Source of the DNA: Comamonas antarctica
GTDB taxonomy: Bacteria > Pseudomonadota > Gammaproteobacteria > Burkholderiales > Burkholderiaceae_C
Assembly: GCF_013363755.1 (NCBI RefSeq)
Contig: NZ_CP054840.1
Coordinates: 3,876,001-3,940,000 of the forward strand
Direction of reading: 5' to 3'
DNA: 64,000 nt
In this document: piece by piece, positions 19,019 to 31,217 of the stretch
How the letters are laid out: each line of letters begins with the position of its first letter
Position numbering within the stretch: the stretch's first letter is position 1
Made by a program: the position numbers and the translations under genes
The notes under the pieces: model-generated
The model's input: the letters and a program-made list of their open reading frames with translations, nothing else
Told to the model about the DNA's origin: nothing
The model's database searches: none

Positions 19019-19801
19019 ATGTCCCTTGCCCCGTGGCCCGCGCGCTGGACGCGCCTGCAACGCAGCAACGCCACGCTGGTCGCGGCGCTGCTGCTGCTGG
19101 TGCTGTTCATGGCCGCGCTGGGCTGGCTGTTTTCCTGGCTGCCCGAACCCATAGGCTCGAGTGCCCGGGCTTTTGCGCAAGGCACGCGCACCACGCTGTG
19201 GCTGACGCTGGTCAGCGGCGCGGTCGGGCTGGCGCTGGGCACGGCCACGGCGCTGGCACGCACCTCGCGCTGGGTCGTGCTGCGCTGGGCCGCGCGCTTC
19301 TATCTGTGGGTGGTCCGCGGCACGCCGCTGCTGGTGCAGATCCTGTTCGTGTATTTCGCACTGCCGGTGCTGGTGCCCAGCCTGCGGCTGCCGGAATTCA
19401 CGGCCGCCGTGGTGGCGCTGGGCCTCAACGCCGGCGCCTACAACAGCGAAGCCATCCGCGCCGGGCTGCTGGCCGTGCCGCAGGGCCAGACCGAGGCCGC
19501 GCGCGCGCTGGGCCTGGGCCGGCGCCATGTGTTTCTCGATGTGGTCATGCCGCAGGCATTCAAGATGGCGCTGCCGCCGCTGGTCAGCAACTTCGTCGCG
19601 CTGCTCAAGGATTCGTCGCTGGCCTATGCCATCGGCGTGGTCGAGCTGACCAATGTCGGCAATCGCCTGCAGGCGCAGACCTTCCAGCCGATTGCCACGC
19701 TCAGTACCGTGGCCCTGACCTATCTGCTGCTGACCACGCTCGTGACCCAGGCTACACAGGCCATCGAATACCGCTTCGACATCGAAGGCCGGGCGCAATG
19801 A
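19019..19801 (+). CDS. Polar amino acid ABC transporter, permease
   Basis: Inner-membrane permease of the HisM/GlnP type, 260 residues, with five or six helices. It has the family N-terminal motif [17 protein letters not shown] and the coupling (EAA) loop region [50 protein letters not shown] is also typical. It follows the binding protein by 27 bp, and its TGA overlaps the ATG of the ATPase gene (ATGA), so the two are translationally coupled. One permease polypeptide probably forms a homodimer. Confidence 0.94.
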   Translation: MSLAPWPARWTRLQRSNATLVAALLLLVLFMAALGWLFSWLPEPIGSSARAFAQGTRTTLWLTLVSGAVGLALGTATALARTSRWVVLRWAARFYLWVVRGTPLLVQILFVYFALPVLVPSLRLPEFTAAVVALGLNAGAYNSEAIRAGLLAVPQGQTEAARALGLGRRHVFLDVVMPQAFKMALPPLVSNFVALLKDSSLAYAIGVVELTNVGNRLQAQTFQPIATLSTVALTYLLLTTLVTQATQAIEYRFDIEGRAQ

Positions 19802-20538
19802 AAGGCAGGCCCTATATCGTGGTCGACCGGGTCTGCAAGTCGTTCGGGCCGCAGCCGGTGCTGCGCGAGGTCTCGACGCAGTTTCGCACCGGCGAGGTCA
19901 GCGTGATCATCGGCGCGTCGGGCTCGGGCAAGTCCACGCTGCTGCGCGCGATCAACCGGCTCGAGCCGCATGACAGCGGCAGCATCACGATTGATGGCGT
20001 ACCCGTGGGATCCGACGAGGCCACGCTGCAACGCCAGCGCATCGCCGTCGGCATGGTGTTCCAGCAGTTCAACCTGTTTGGCCACATGACGGTGCTGGAC
20101 AACCTCACGCTCGCGCCGCGGCGCATCCACAAGACGCCGCGGGGCGAGGCCAACGTCCAGGCCATGGCGCTGCTGCGGCGCGTCGGCCTGCAGGAACACG
20201 CCGCCCGGTATCCCTGGCAGCTGTCGGGCGGGCAGCAGCAGCGCGTGGCCATCGCGCGCGCGCTGGCCATGCGCCCCCAGGTGATGCTGTTCGACGAGCC
20301 GACCTCGGCGCTTGACCCGGAAATGGTGCAGGAGGTGCTGGACGTGATGCGCGAACTCGCGCGCGCCGGCATGACCATGGTCATCGTCACCCACGAGATG
20401 GGCTTTGCGCGCGAGGTGGCCGACCGCGTGCTGTTCTTCGACCAGGGCCGCATCGCGCATGAGGCGCCGCCGGCCGAGTTCTTCGGCCAGCCGGCGAGCG
20501 AGCGCATCCGCGCCTTCATCGGCCGCATGGGCGGCTGA
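19798..20538 (+). CDS. Polar amino acid ABC transporter, ATP-binding protein
   Basis: Cytoplasmic ATPase of the GlnQ/HisP type, 246 residues. Walker A is GASGSGKST (about 41-49), the Q-loop is in MVFQQFNLF, the signature is [17 protein letters not shown], Walker B is [15 protein letters not shown], and the switch region is [15 protein letters not shown]. It starts inside the permease stop codon and closes the operon. The gene converges on mrdA, with 13 bases between stops; no terminator is evident in that space. Confidence 0.95.
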   Translation: MKGRPYIVVDRVCKSFGPQPVLREVSTQFRTGEVSVIIGASGSGKSTLLRAINRLEPHDSGSITIDGVPVGSDEATLQRQRIAVGMVFQQFNLFGHMTVLDNLTLAPRRIHKTPRGEANVQAMALLRRVGLQEHAARYPWQLSGGQQQRVAIARALAMRPQVMLFDEPTSALDPEMVQEVLDVMRELARAGMTMVIVTHEMGFAREVADRVLFFDQGRIAHEAPPAEFFGQPASERIRAFIGRMGG

Positions 20539-20551
20539 CGCGCCCCGGCCT

Positions 20552-22675
20552 TCAGTCCTCGGGCACCCAGGCCGCGCTGGCGGCCGCCGCTGCAGCCATT
20601 GCCGCCTGGGTCGGCGGCCGCAGCGCGGGCGTGGCGGGCTTGGCTCCGGACGCACTGTTCTTGGCGCCGGCCTCGGCGGGTGCGGCCGGCGGGTAGGGAT
20701 CAGGCAGGACCTTGCGCGGCAGGCCTTCGAGCGCGACGCTGTCGGCGGGCAGGGTGATGTCGTTGGCGCGGCGCGGCTGGCCCATGGGCGTGCGCGCCTG
20801 GCCCGAGCGCACCGAGGCCATGTCTTCTTCGCTGGGATACTGGCCCAGCAGCCAGTAGTCGAATACCCGGCGCGCGATCGGCCCGGCCGCCACCGCGCCA
20901 AAGCCGGCGTTCTCGACGATCAGCGCCAGGGCGATCGTCGGATTGTCGGCAGGCGCGTACGCCATGTAGAGCGAGTGGTCGCGCTGGTACTCGCTGAGCC
21001 GGGCGGCATTGTATTTTTCCTTCTGGCCCACGCTCACGGCCTGGGCCGTGCCGGTCTTGCCGGCCGAGGTATAGGGCGCGCCCATGAAAATGCCGCGCGC
21101 CGTGCCCTCGACCGTGACGGCCGCGACCGCGCGCCGCACCGCCGCGACGTTCTGCGGCTTGTAGCCCAGGTCGATGCCTGCGGGCTGGGGCAGCGGCTCG
21201 TAGCGCCGCGTCAGCGCGTCGACCTTGCCCAGGCCCAGGTGCGGCTGGTGCTTCACGCCATTGTTGGCCAGCGTGGCCATCGCATGCGCGAGCTGCAGCA
21301 GCGTGAAGTTGTTGTAGCCCTGGCCAATGCCCAGCGAGATGGTCTCGCCCGCATACCATTTCTTCTGCTCGGGGCGCTTGTAGGTGTTGCGCTTCCACTC
21401 CTGGCTGGGCAGCACGCCGCGGGCCTCGCCGCGCACATCGAGCCCGGTGAGCTGGCCGAAGCCCAGCGGCTTCATGAAGTCGTGCATGGTGTCGACGCCC
21501 ATGTCATTGGCCAGCTGGTAGAAGTACACGTTGCTCGACTTGACGATCGCGCGGTGCATGTCGATCGCGCCGTTGGGATGGCCGCTGCGGAAGGTGTGGC
21601 CGCCGAAGGTCCAGCTGCCGTTGTCCTGCACGATGGTGTCGGTGCGGCGCGCGCCCAGCTCGAGCGCGCCCAGCGCCATGAACGGCTTGTAGGTCGAGCC
21701 CGGCGGATAGGTGCCGCGCAGCGCACGGTTGAGCATGGGCCGGTCGATGGATTCGTTGAGCTGCGACCAGCTTTCCTGGTCGATGCCGTCGACGAACAGG
21801 TTCAGGTCGAAGGTCGGGCGGCTGACCATGGCCAGCACCTCGCCGTTGCGCGGATCGATGGCCACCAGCGCGCCGCGGCGGTTGCCATAGAGCTGCTCGA
21901 CCATGCGCTGCAGCCGGATGTCGAGCGACAGCACCAGGCTGTCGCCGGGCGTCGCGGCACGGCTGCCGAGCTTGCGCACGGCGTAGCCGCCGGCCGAGGT
22001 CTCGAGCTGCTCCCAGCCGGTGAGGCCGTGCAGGTCCTTTTCGTAGCTTTGCTCGATGCCCAGCTTGCCGATGACCTCGGTGCCGCGGTAGTTGGCTGCG
22101 TCCTCCGAGTCCTCGATCACTTCCTTCTCGCGCTGGTTGATGCGGCCGATGTAGCCGATCACATGGCTGGCGGTGTCCTCGAGCGGATAGGAGCGGAACA
22201 GCCGGGCCTTGATGTCGACACCGGGGAAGCGGTAACGCTGGGCGGCGAAATGCGCGACTTCCTCGTCGCTCAGGCGCGTGCGGATCGGCAGCGACTCGAA
22301 ATTCTTCGAGTCCTCGACCAGGCGCTTGAACTTGCGCCGGTCGCGCGGCGTGATCTCGACCAGGGTGGCGAGTTCGTCGATCGTGGCTTCGAGGTCCTTG
22401 ACCTTGGAGCGCGTGATCTCCAGCGTATAGGCCGCATAGTTGGTGGCCAGCACCACGCCATTGCGGTCGAGGATCTGGCCGCGGTTGGGCACGATGGGCA
22501 CGACCGCCGTGCGGTTGCTTTCGGCGCGCTCGGCCAGGTCTTCGTGGCGCACCACCTGCAGCACCAGCAGGCGCCAGACCAGCACGCAGAACGCCAGCAG
22601 CACCACGGCCGCGATCACCCAGACACGCAGGCGAAAGCGCGACTGTTCGGCTTCGGAGTCCAGGACTTCCATCAT
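20552..22675 (-). CDS. mrdA: Penicillin-binding protein 2
   Basis: Class B transpeptidase of the elongasome, 707 residues (E. coli PBP2 has 633). One N-terminal membrane helix (about 18-40) anchors a periplasmic dimerisation domain (PNRGQILDRNGVVLATN near 65-81). The transpeptidase motifs are STYK (in YPPGSTYKPFMAL), SSN (SSNVYFYQLA) and KTGTAQ. The C-terminal tail is extended and rich in Ala/Pro. It starts 19 bases after mreD and ends the mreBCD-mrdA cluster; rodA (mrdB) is not in the window. Cross-links lateral-wall peptidoglycan. Confidence 0.96.
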   Translation of the reverse strand: MMEVLDSEAEQSRFRLRVWVIAAVVLLAFCVLVWRLLVLQVVRHEDLAERAESNRTAVVPIVPNRGQILDRNGVVLATNYAAYTLEITRSKVKDLEATIDELATLVEITPRDRRKFKRLVEDSKNFESLPIRTRLSDEEVAHFAAQRYRFPGVDIKARLFRSYPLEDTASHVIGYIGRINQREKEVIEDSEDAANYRGTEVIGKLGIEQSYEKDLHGLTGWEQLETSAGGYAVRKLGSRAATPGDSLVLSLDIRLQRMVEQLYGNRRGALVAIDPRNGEVLAMVSRPTFDLNLFVDGIDQESWSQLNESIDRPMLNRALRGTYPPGSTYKPFMALGALELGARRTDTIVQDNGSWTFGGHTFRSGHPNGAIDMHRAIVKSSNVYFYQLANDMGVDTMHDFMKPLGFGQLTGLDVRGEARGVLPSQEWKRNTYKRPEQKKWYAGETISLGIGQGYNNFTLLQLAHAMATLANNGVKHQPHLGLGKVDALTRRYEPLPQPAGIDLGYKPQNVAAVRRAVAAVTVEGTARGIFMGAPYTSAGKTGTAQAVSVGQKEKYNAARLSEYQRDHSLYMAYAPADNPTIALALIVENAGFGAVAAGPIARRVFDYWLLGQYPSEEDMASVRSGQARTPMGQPRRANDITLPADSVALEGLPRKVLPDPYPPAAPAEAGAKNSASGAKPATPALRPPTQAAMAAAAAASAAWVPED

Positions 22676-22694
22676 GCGGCCACCCTCCCCCTGC

Positions 22695-23213
22695 TCACAG
22701 CGGCCGGTTTTCGTCGGCGTCGGGCGCGCGCCGCTGCGGCGCGAGCAGCAAGCCGCTGATCAAGGGCCACAGCAGCGCTTCGACCAAAGGCGCGATGGCC
22801 ATGGTCCAGCCCGGGAAGTCATCGCCGCCGATCAGGCGCACGACCAGCGCCACGGCATGCGCCAGGAAGAACAGCGGCAGCATCTGCAGCGCCTGCACCG
22901 GCAGGCTGAACCACAGCAGGCGCCGGCGCACCAGGTTGGTGCCGAACAGCAGCAGGCAGTAGACCAGCGCATGCTGGCCCAGCAGCGCGCTGTGCTGCAC
23001 ATCCATGCAGAGCCCGAAGATGAAGGCCAGGCCCATGCCCACGCGCTGCGGCTGGTGCACGCTCCAGAAGGCCAGCAGCAGCATCATCAGATCGGGCAGC
23101 CAGACCACGCGGCCCAGCGGCAGCATGTTGATGGCCAGGGCCGCAATCAGGCTGGCGCCCATGAATACCGGATTGACCGGCAGCAGCAGCGGCTGGCCGC
23201 GCGGCATGATCAT
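22695..23213 (-). CDS. mreD: Rod shape-determining protein MreD
   Basis: Small polytopic membrane protein of 172 residues with about five helices; part of the elongasome linking MreC and MreB to wall synthases. Recognisable segments are LPLGRVVWLPDLMMLLLAFWSVHQP and GLAFIFGLCMDVQHSALLGQHAL. The start at 23213 (MIMPRGQ) overlaps the mreC stop as ATGATCATG, giving ATGA coupling; the ATG at 23207 is an alternative. Position between mreC and mrdA supports the assignment. Confidence 0.94.
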   Translation of the reverse strand: MIMPRGQPLLLPVNPVFMGASLIAALAINMLPLGRVVWLPDLMMLLLAFWSVHQPQRVGMGLAFIFGLCMDVQHSALLGQHALVYCLLLFGTNLVRRRLLWFSLPVQALQMLPLFFLAHAVALVVRLIGGDDFPGWTMAIAPLVEALLWPLISGLLLAPQRRAPDADENRPL

Positions 23214-24214
23214 CGCGAAGTCTCCTGGCGCGCGCGCGCCGCGGGTGCAGCAGCAGCCGCGGGTGCGGCCGCCGCAGTTGCCTTGGCCGGCGGGGCGGGC
23301 GCCTTGGCAGCAGCGGCCGCGGGGGCTTGCGCCGGCGGCGCGTCGTCCGCGGCCACCAGCGCCAGCGGCGGCAGCACCAGCACATGGCGCGCCTGCTGGA
23401 CGCGGGCCATGGGCTCGCAATAGATGCGCGAGAACGCCGAATCGGCGCGGTGTTCGACCCGCAGCACGCGCGCCACCGGAATGCCCGCAGGATAGACACC
23501 GTCGACGCCGCTGGTGGTCAGCAGGTCGCCTTCGACCACATCGGCATTGCTGGGCACGAAGCGCAGCTCGATGCTGCCGCCGCCGCCGGGCGCCGGGTCG
23601 CCATAGGCCACGCTGCGCGCGCCGGTGCGCGGATTGAAGACGGGAATGGCTTGGTCGCGGTCGATCAGCAGCGTGACTTCGGCGCGCCGCGGATAGACGC
23701 GCGTCACCTGGCCCAGCACGCCATTGGCGTCGAGCACCGGCGAGCCGAGCACGATGCCCGAGGTCTCGCCGCGGTCGATGACGACGCGGCGCGTATACGG
23801 GTCGGGCGTGTCATGGACCACTTCGGCGGCCTGGCCCGGGCTGGCGAGGTGCTCGCGCAGTGCCAGCAGGGCGCGCAGATGCAGGTTCTCGTCAAGCAGC
23901 TGCTCGGCGAGGTGCGCGCTCTGCGCGACCTGCACCAGCCGCTGGTCGGCGGCGCGCGCCTCGGCCTGGGCCTGCTCCAGCGTCTGCAGGTAGTTCATGC
24001 CTTCGTTGACCAGGGCCACGGGCTGCACCATGAGCCATTGCACTGGATACAGCACGCTGGCCACGGCCTTGCGCACGGGTTCGGTGAGCTTGAAGCGCGC
24101 GTCGGCCACCATCAGGAACAGCGCCAGCGCGCTGTAGCAGGCCAGCTGCGACAGCGCCGACGGCCCCTGGCGGAACAGCGAGGGCACGCGCCGGTCGAGG
24201 GTTCCCGCGGGCAT
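23210..24214 (-). CDS. mreC: Rod shape-determining protein MreC
   Basis: Periplasmic elongasome scaffold, 334 residues. A membrane helix near residues 20-37 is followed by a coiled-coil (about 70-115) and the MreC beta domains: VIDRGETSGIVLGSPVLDANGVLGQV and TTSGVDGVYPAGIPVARV are diagnostic. The last 50 residues are an Ala/Pro/Lys-rich tail of low complexity. It lies 104 bp downstream of mreB and overlaps mreD. It positions PBP2 during lateral wall growth. Confidence 0.95.
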   Translation of the reverse strand: MPAGTLDRRVPSLFRQGPSALSQLACYSALALFLMVADARFKLTEPVRKAVASVLYPVQWLMVQPVALVNEGMNYLQTLEQAQAEARAADQRLVQVAQSAHLAEQLLDENLHLRALLALREHLASPGQAAEVVHDTPDPYTRRVVIDRGETSGIVLGSPVLDANGVLGQVTRVYPRRAEVTLLIDRDQAIPVFNPRTGARSVAYGDPAPGGGGSIELRFVPSNADVVEGDLLTTSGVDGVYPAGIPVARVLRVEHRADSAFSRIYCEPMARVQQARHVLVLPPLALVAADDAPPAQAPAAAAAKAPAPPAKATAAAAPAAAAAPAARARQETSR

Positions 24215-24318
24215 CAGGCGTGCCCCGGCGCTGACGGCGTTGCCGCCGGCAGTCGAAAATCTTGCGCAGCCATGTGTGTCAAATCTCGCCGCCTACCGCA
24301 GTCCGTGCAGCCTGGCGC

Positions 24319-25362
<1,044 letters not shown>

Positions 25363-25578
25363 TCAACAGTCCTCTCAGGCATGGCAGGCGCGTCGGCCGG
25401 TCATCACCAGGTGTCAGGGGGGGGATGGGAGTGCAATTAGGTCCAATGCCGCAAATACCGCCTGGAAAAGATGGTAGAGCGGCAAAGCCGAGATAATACC
25501 GTATCCCCTGTGAACAACCCCTGCCGGCTTGACCCGGATCACAGCTTTACTTCTGGTTTCCTCTTTCCAAAACCCCCT

Positions 25579-25878
25579 ATGGCACTGACCTCTCACGACA
25601 TCGGGCGCATCGCCAATCTGGCGCGGCTTGAACTATCCCCCGCCGAAAGTGAGCGCATGCTTGCCCAGCTCAACGGCTTCTTCGGCATCGTCGAGAAGAT
25701 GCAGGCCGTGGATACTTCGGGCATTGCGCCGCTGTCCCATCCCGTGGCGGCCATCGAGGACGTGCAATTGCGCCTGCGTGACGACATTGCCAGCGAACCC
25801 AACAACCGCGAAGCCAACCAGCGCAACGCGCCGGCCGTCGAGCGCGGCCTGTTCCTGGTTCCCAAAGTGATTGAGTAA
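25579..25878 (+). CDS. gatC: Asp/Glu-tRNA amidotransferase subunit C
   Basis: Small subunit (99 residues) that stabilises the GatA-GatB complex converting Glu-tRNA(Gln) and Asp-tRNA(Asn) to the amidated forms. The typical pattern is [21 protein letters not shown] near the N-terminus and a C-terminal [18 protein letters not shown]. The ATG at 25579 gives the standard [12 protein letters not shown] start. It opens the gatCAB operon; gatA follows after 10 bases. Presence of the operon implies indirect Gln-tRNA and/or Asn-tRNA formation in this organism. Confidence 0.96.
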   Translation: MALTSHDIGRIANLARLELSPAESERMLAQLNGFFGIVEKMQAVDTSGIAPLSHPVAAIEDVQLRLRDDIASEPNNREANQRNAPAVERGLFLVPKVIE

Positions 25879-25888
25879 GGCTTCCCGC

Positions 25889-27385
25889 ATGACTTCGCAT
25901 TCCACCGATCTGCACGATCTGAGCGTGACCGCGCTCGCCGAACAACTGCGCACGCGCCAGGTGTCGGCCGTTGAAACCGCCCAGCACTTCCTGGACCGCG
26001 CCAAGGCGCAGCAGAACCTGGGCGCCTATGTGGCGCTCAATGAAGAAGCCACGCTGGCCCAGGCGCGCGCCGCCGATGCGCTGCTGGCGACCGGCAACGC
26101 CGGCACGCTGACCGGCGTGCCGATTGCGCACAAGGACATCTTCGTCACGCGCGACTTCCCCACCACCGCCGGCTCGAAGATACTGGACGGCTACCTCTCG
26201 CCGTTTGACGCGACCGTGGTCACGCGCCTGGCCGAAGCCGGCGCCGTGACGCTGGGCAAGCTCAACTGCGACGAGTTCGCGATGGGTTCGGCCAACGAGA
26301 ACTCGGCCGTCGCCCCCGTGGGCTTCGACGCGCCCGCGCCGGTGCGCAACCCCTGGGACCTGTCGCGCGTGCCGGGCGGCTCGTCGGGCGGCTCGGCCGT
26401 GGCCGTGGCCGCGCGCCTCGCGCCGGCCGTGACCGGCACCGACACCGGCGGCTCGATCCGCCAGCCGGCCTCGTTTTGCGGCGTCACGGGCATCAAGCCG
26501 ACCTATGGCCGCGCCTCGCGCTACGGCATGATTGCTTTTGCATCGAGCCTGGACCAGGCCGGCCCGATGGCGCGCAGCGCCGAGGACTGCGCACTGCTGC
26601 TGAGCGCCATGTGCGGACCCGACCTCGACCGCGACTCGACCTCGCTCGACCGTCCTGTGGAAAACTTCGGCGCGACGCTGGGCAACGACATTGCCGGCCT
26701 GCGCATCGGCGTGCCCGAGGAATTCTTCGGCGACGGCCTGTCGGCCGACGTGCGCGCCGCGGTCGATGCCGCGCTGCAGGAATACGTGAAGCTGGGCGCC
26801 AAGCTGGTGCCCATCCACCTGCCGCGCACCGAGCTGTCGATTCCGGTCTATTACATCCTGGCGCCGGCCGAGGCGTCGTCCAACCTGTCGCGCTTCGACG
26901 GCGTGAAGTTCGGCCACCGCGCCAAGCACTACACCGACCTGGTCGACATGTACAAGAAGACGCGCGCCGAAGGCTTTGGCGACGAGGTCAAGCGCCGCAT
27001 CATGATCGGCGCCTATGTGCTCAGCGAAGGCTACTACGATGCCTACTACCTGCAGGCGCAGAAGATCCGCCGCATGATTGCCGACGACTTCCAGGCCGCG
27101 TTCCAGCACTGCGACGTGATCGCCGGCCCGGCCGCGCCCACGGTGGCCTGGGAACTGGGCGCCAAGAGCGACCCGCTGGCGAACTACCTCGCCGACATCT
27201 ACACGCTGCCCGCATCGCTGGCCGGCCTGCCCGGCATGAGCCTGCCCGCGGGCTTCGGCGCCGGCGGCATGCCCGTGGGCCTGCAGCTGATCGGCAACTA
27301 CTTCCGCGAAAGCCAGCTGCTGGGCGCCGCGCACCGCTTCCAGCAAGCCACCGACTTCCACCTGCGCCGCCCCCTGGCCTTGTGA
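25889..27385 (+). CDS. gatA: Asp/Glu-tRNA amidotransferase subunit A
   Basis: Amidase subunit (498 residues) that releases ammonia from glutamine for GatB. The amidase signature [29 protein letters not shown] holds the Ser-cis-Ser-Lys triad, with the catalytic lysine in IAHKDIF near residue 80. The ATG at 25889 (MTSHSTDL) is preferred; an in-frame start six codons upstream would overlap gatC. It is the middle gene of gatCAB, 23 bases before gatB. Confidence 0.97.
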   Translation: MTSHSTDLHDLSVTALAEQLRTRQVSAVETAQHFLDRAKAQQNLGAYVALNEEATLAQARAADALLATGNAGTLTGVPIAHKDIFVTRDFPTTAGSKILDGYLSPFDATVVTRLAEAGAVTLGKLNCDEFAMGSANENSAVAPVGFDAPAPVRNPWDLSRVPGGSSGGSAVAVAARLAPAVTGTDTGGSIRQPASFCGVTGIKPTYGRASRYGMIAFASSLDQAGPMARSAEDCALLLSAMCGPDLDRDSTSLDRPVENFGATLGNDIAGLRIGVPEEFFGDGLSADVRAAVDAALQEYVKLGAKLVPIHLPRTELSIPVYYILAPAEASSNLSRFDGVKFGHRAKHYTDLVDMYKKTRAEGFGDEVKRRIMIGAYVLSEGYYDAYYLQAQKIRRMIADDFQAAFQHCDVIAGPAAPTVAWELGAKSDPLANYLADIYTLPASLAGLPGMSLPAGFGAGGMPVGLQLIGNYFRESQLLGAAHRFQQATDFHLRRPLAL

Positions 27386-27408
27386 TCACGCAGGAGCACC
27401 GTTACCCC

Positions 27409-28847
<1,439 letters not shown>

Positions 28848-28869
<22 letters not shown>

Positions 28870-29008
28870 GCGTCTTCGACGCTTCCCCCTCTCATCCTTC
28901 GGTGGAGGGGGAGGCCCGCTCAGGGACGGCAGCCTCGGTGCGGGGGGCCCGCCTAGGGGCGGCCCTTCCTCGCTGCCTCCTTGCTGAGCCACGCCAGTTT
29001 CCTAGGCC
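28848..29008 (+). repeat. Dispersed repeat at the gatB 3' end (copy 2)
   Basis: Aligns with 7977-8120 over most of its length, including GAAATTGAAAC..CCCCCTGAG, CTTCCCCCTCTCA, CCTTCGGTGGAGGGGG, GGGCGGCCCTT and GCCACGCC. It begins inside the gatB coding sequence and supplies the terminal codons and stop. Internal inverted segments (GGGCCCGCCTAGGGGCGGCCC) may fold after the stop. It fills the 165-bp gap to the HPP gene. Confidence 0.85.
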
Positions 29009-29034
29009 GCGAACTACGCCAAAGCTGAAACTGC

Positions 29035-30144
29035 ATGCAATCTCTCACGCGACTCCTCGGCAGCTGGGGCCCTCTGGCCCAGCGCCCTTCCGGCGGCGAA
29101 CTGCTGCACAGCTCGCTCGGCGCGGCACTGGGCCTGGCGCTGTCCGGGCTGCTGGTCTGGCTGGGCGCGGCCGACGGCCTGCTGTTCCTGTTTGCCCCGC
29201 TGGGCGCGAGCGCGGTGCTGGTGTTTGCGGTGCCCAACAGCCCGCTGGCCCAGCCCTGGCCGGCGATCATGGGCAATACGCTGTCGGCGCTCTGGGCGCT
29301 GCTGCTGCTGAGCGCCCTGCCCCATTTGCCCAGCCCCTGGCCCGAGGCGTTTGCCGTTGGCGGCGCGATTGCCGTGATGCTGCTGTGCCGCGCGCTGCAT
29401 CCGCCGGGCGGCGCGATGGCGCTGCTGGTGGCGCTGACCGCGCCGAAGCTGGTGCCGCTGGGCTGGCACCTGATTGCCACGGTGTTCCTGTTGACGCTGG
29501 CCCTGGTGCTCGCGGGCGTGTTCTACCACCGCGCGACGCGCCGCAGCTACCCGCTGCGCCATGCCGCGCCGGCCCAGGCGCGCCAGCCCAGCGCCGGCCG
29601 GCTCGCGCTGAGCAACGCGGACCTGACGGCCCTGCTCACGCGCTTCGACCAGTCCTACAACCTCAGCCCCGAAGACCTGGGCGAACTGCTCGCGGCGGCC
29701 GAGGAACAGGCCATCCAGAAGCGCTTTGCCGCGGTGACCTGCGGCGAGGTCATGTCGGCCAGGCTGCTCACGGCCACGCCCGCGGACACGCTGGAAACCG
29801 TTGCCGACCTGTTCCACCGCCATCCGGTCAAGAGCCTGCCCGTGCTGGGCGCGCAGGGCGAGCTGCGCGGCCTGCTGCTGCGCTCGGACCTGTTCGACTG
29901 GCTTTGGGAAGGCCACCGCCGCAGCCGCTGGCGCGCGCTGCTGCGCCCGCGCCTGCCGGTGACCACGGTCGAGCGGCTGATGCGCGCGCCCGAGCTGTGC
30001 GTGCAGGAAGCCACGCCGCTGGGCGAACTGCTGGGCGCGCTGGCCCAGCACACCGTGCCCTTCATTCCGGTGCTGCGCGGCACGCAGCTCGCGGGCCTGA
30101 TCACGCGCACCGATGTGATCCGCGCGCTGCTGGCGCTGCGCTAG
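29035..30144 (+). CDS. HPP family membrane protein with two CBS domains
   Basis: Membrane protein of 369 residues. The N-terminal half (about 20-170) has four or five helices and the HPP motif in RALHPPGGAMALLVALTAP. The C-terminal half (about 240-369) carries a CBS pair: CGEVMSARLLTATPADTLETVADLFHRH, then TVERLMRAPELCVQEATPLGELL. HPP proteins are implicated in nitrite transport in cyanobacteria and chloroplasts; CBS domains usually sense adenine nucleotides. Function here is inferred only at that level. No nitrite or nitrate genes are adjacent. The start ATG lies 27 bases after the repeat. Confidence 0.88.
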   Translation: MQSLTRLLGSWGPLAQRPSGGELLHSSLGAALGLALSGLLVWLGAADGLLFLFAPLGASAVLVFAVPNSPLAQPWPAIMGNTLSALWALLLLSALPHLPSPWPEAFAVGGAIAVMLLCRALHPPGGAMALLVALTAPKLVPLGWHLIATVFLLTLALVLAGVFYHRATRRSYPLRHAAPAQARQPSAGRLALSNADLTALLTRFDQSYNLSPEDLGELLAAAEEQAIQKRFAAVTCGEVMSARLLTATPADTLETVADLFHRHPVKSLPVLGAQGELRGLLLRSDLFDWLWEGHRRSRWRALLRPRLPVTTVERLMRAPELCVQEATPLGELLGALAQHTVPFIPVLRGTQLAGLITRTDVIRALLALR

Positions 30145-30169
30145 GTCGGGCCGTGACGTTACCCCCGGG

Positions 30170-30191
30170 GTTACGTGACAAGCAGCGTAAC
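30170..30191. promoter_or_regulatory. Inverted repeat GTTACG-N10-CGTAAC
   Basis: A perfect 6-bp dyad with a 10-base spacer lies 26 bases after the HPP gene; a further CGTTAC at 30157-30162 repeats one half-site. Its spacing of two DNA turns per pair suits a dimeric regulator. The target promoter would be that of the downstream 94-residue gene, whose start is 186 bases away, or it could be a hairpin ending the HPP transcript. Confidence 0.35.
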
Positions 30192-30376
30192 GTGGCCGCC
30201 CGCCCTGCTTCGAGAAAACGGTCTACATCAATGAAATCAATGACTTGGCAAACTGCTGCGGCACGGAAACGCACCTAAATCGGATGGCATGGATGTTGCG
30301 GAACTGGACGCATGCCGGAACACGGAGCTTGCGCTTCGCACTCCGTTCAGGTTCAGACACCAGGAGCACGATCTGT

Positions 30377-30661
30377 ATGTCCGCCCACTTCGACTTCATC
30401 CGCCGCACCCCACCCGACCTGTGGCCGCCCGCCATGGGCTCGGATGTCTATGAAGGCCCGGCCTTCGTGCCCGAAGCCTGCCAGGCGGGATTGCGCGAGC
30501 AGGCCATTGCCTATGCACTGAGCCGCCATGTGCCCGGCATGGCGCGGGGTTTCGTGGTGTCACTCAACCATGGCGAGTGGCATGTCAGCGGCGAACTGGC
30601 AAGCCGCATCGCGGCGCTGGTGCGCGAAGCGCTGCTGGACGAACTGGCACGCAACGACTGA
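30377..30661 (+). CDS. Conserved-looking small hypothetical protein
   Basis: A 94-residue soluble protein I do not recognise. The ATG at 30377 has CAGGAG 11 bases upstream; the frame is open further but with no good site. The sequence is mixed alpha/beta in character: MSAHFDFIRRTPPDLWPPA, then a helix (LREQAIAYALSRH), a strand pair around GFVVSLNHGEWHVSG and a C-terminal helix. No membrane segment or signal is seen. It stands between the HPP gene and a second small ORF. Confidence 0.6.
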   Translation: MSAHFDFIRRTPPDLWPPAMGSDVYEGPAFVPEACQAGLREQAIAYALSRHVPGMARGFVVSLNHGEWHVSGELASRIAALVREALLDELARND

Positions 30662-30855
30662 GCGCGCGGCGCGTCCCGGCCATGCCCGGGAATTAACCTC
30701 TATGCGCTTGCGGCTTTGCGCGCCTTCAGCCCCGGCGCGGCCCAGGCCATGCCGGCGCCCCAGCCTGCCCGCAGTCACCTACACTATGCCCATGAAGCGG
30801 CCGCACGCACCAGGCCGCCACGGGTTCGATTGCGACGACAGAAAGGGACACAGCC

Positions 30856-31089
30856 ATGAGTACCACCATTGCCCAGCTCGATCTCGACAAGCTCCGCCAC
30901 ATCGTGCAGAAGTTCGATGCCTCGTCGTTCACCGCTGCGGGTATCGCCAGCGAATACAGCCAGGGCACGGCCTCCGATGAAGAGGTGGCTCAGATAGAGG
31001 AACAGCTCCAGCGCCACGCGCCGGTGCTGGGCATCCAGGCCCTGCCGGCCCAGGGCAGCGGCGCCGCCACCGTCTGGCGCACGGTCTGA
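30856..31089 (+). CDS. Small hypothetical protein, 77 residues
   Basis: Acidic, mostly helical soluble protein without signal or membrane segment, unrecognised. It begins MSTTIAQLDLDKLRHIVQKF and ends QGSGAATVWRTV. The ATG has AAAGGGACA about 10 bases upstream, a plausible ribosome site. It lies 128 bases before the alarmone-synthetase-like gene on the same strand, so it might be part of that transcript. Codon usage with strong third-position GC supports a real gene. Confidence 0.55.
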   Translation: MSTTIAQLDLDKLRHIVQKFDASSFTAAGIASEYSQGTASDEEVAQIEEQLQRHAPVLGIQALPAQGSGAATVWRTV

Positions 31090-31217
31090 ACACGGCCGGC
31101 GGCCGCACCCGCGCCGCCATCGCGCGGGTCTTTTCCATTGCGCTGGCGCGCGGCTGAACTTTTGCGCCTGCCGCTCAACTAACCCCTGACCTTTCACTTC
31201 CGGTTTCCTTCCTGCCC

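Noticed and set aside
20405..22759. 784-residue + strand frame opposite mrdA
   Set aside because: It is antisense to a complete PBP2 with all catalytic motifs, and low-complexity in composition.
25363..25578. Specific promoters for mreB and gatC
   Set aside because: TTGACC near 25528 and GATAAT near 25491 are seen, but no pair has acceptable spacing, so none is annotated.
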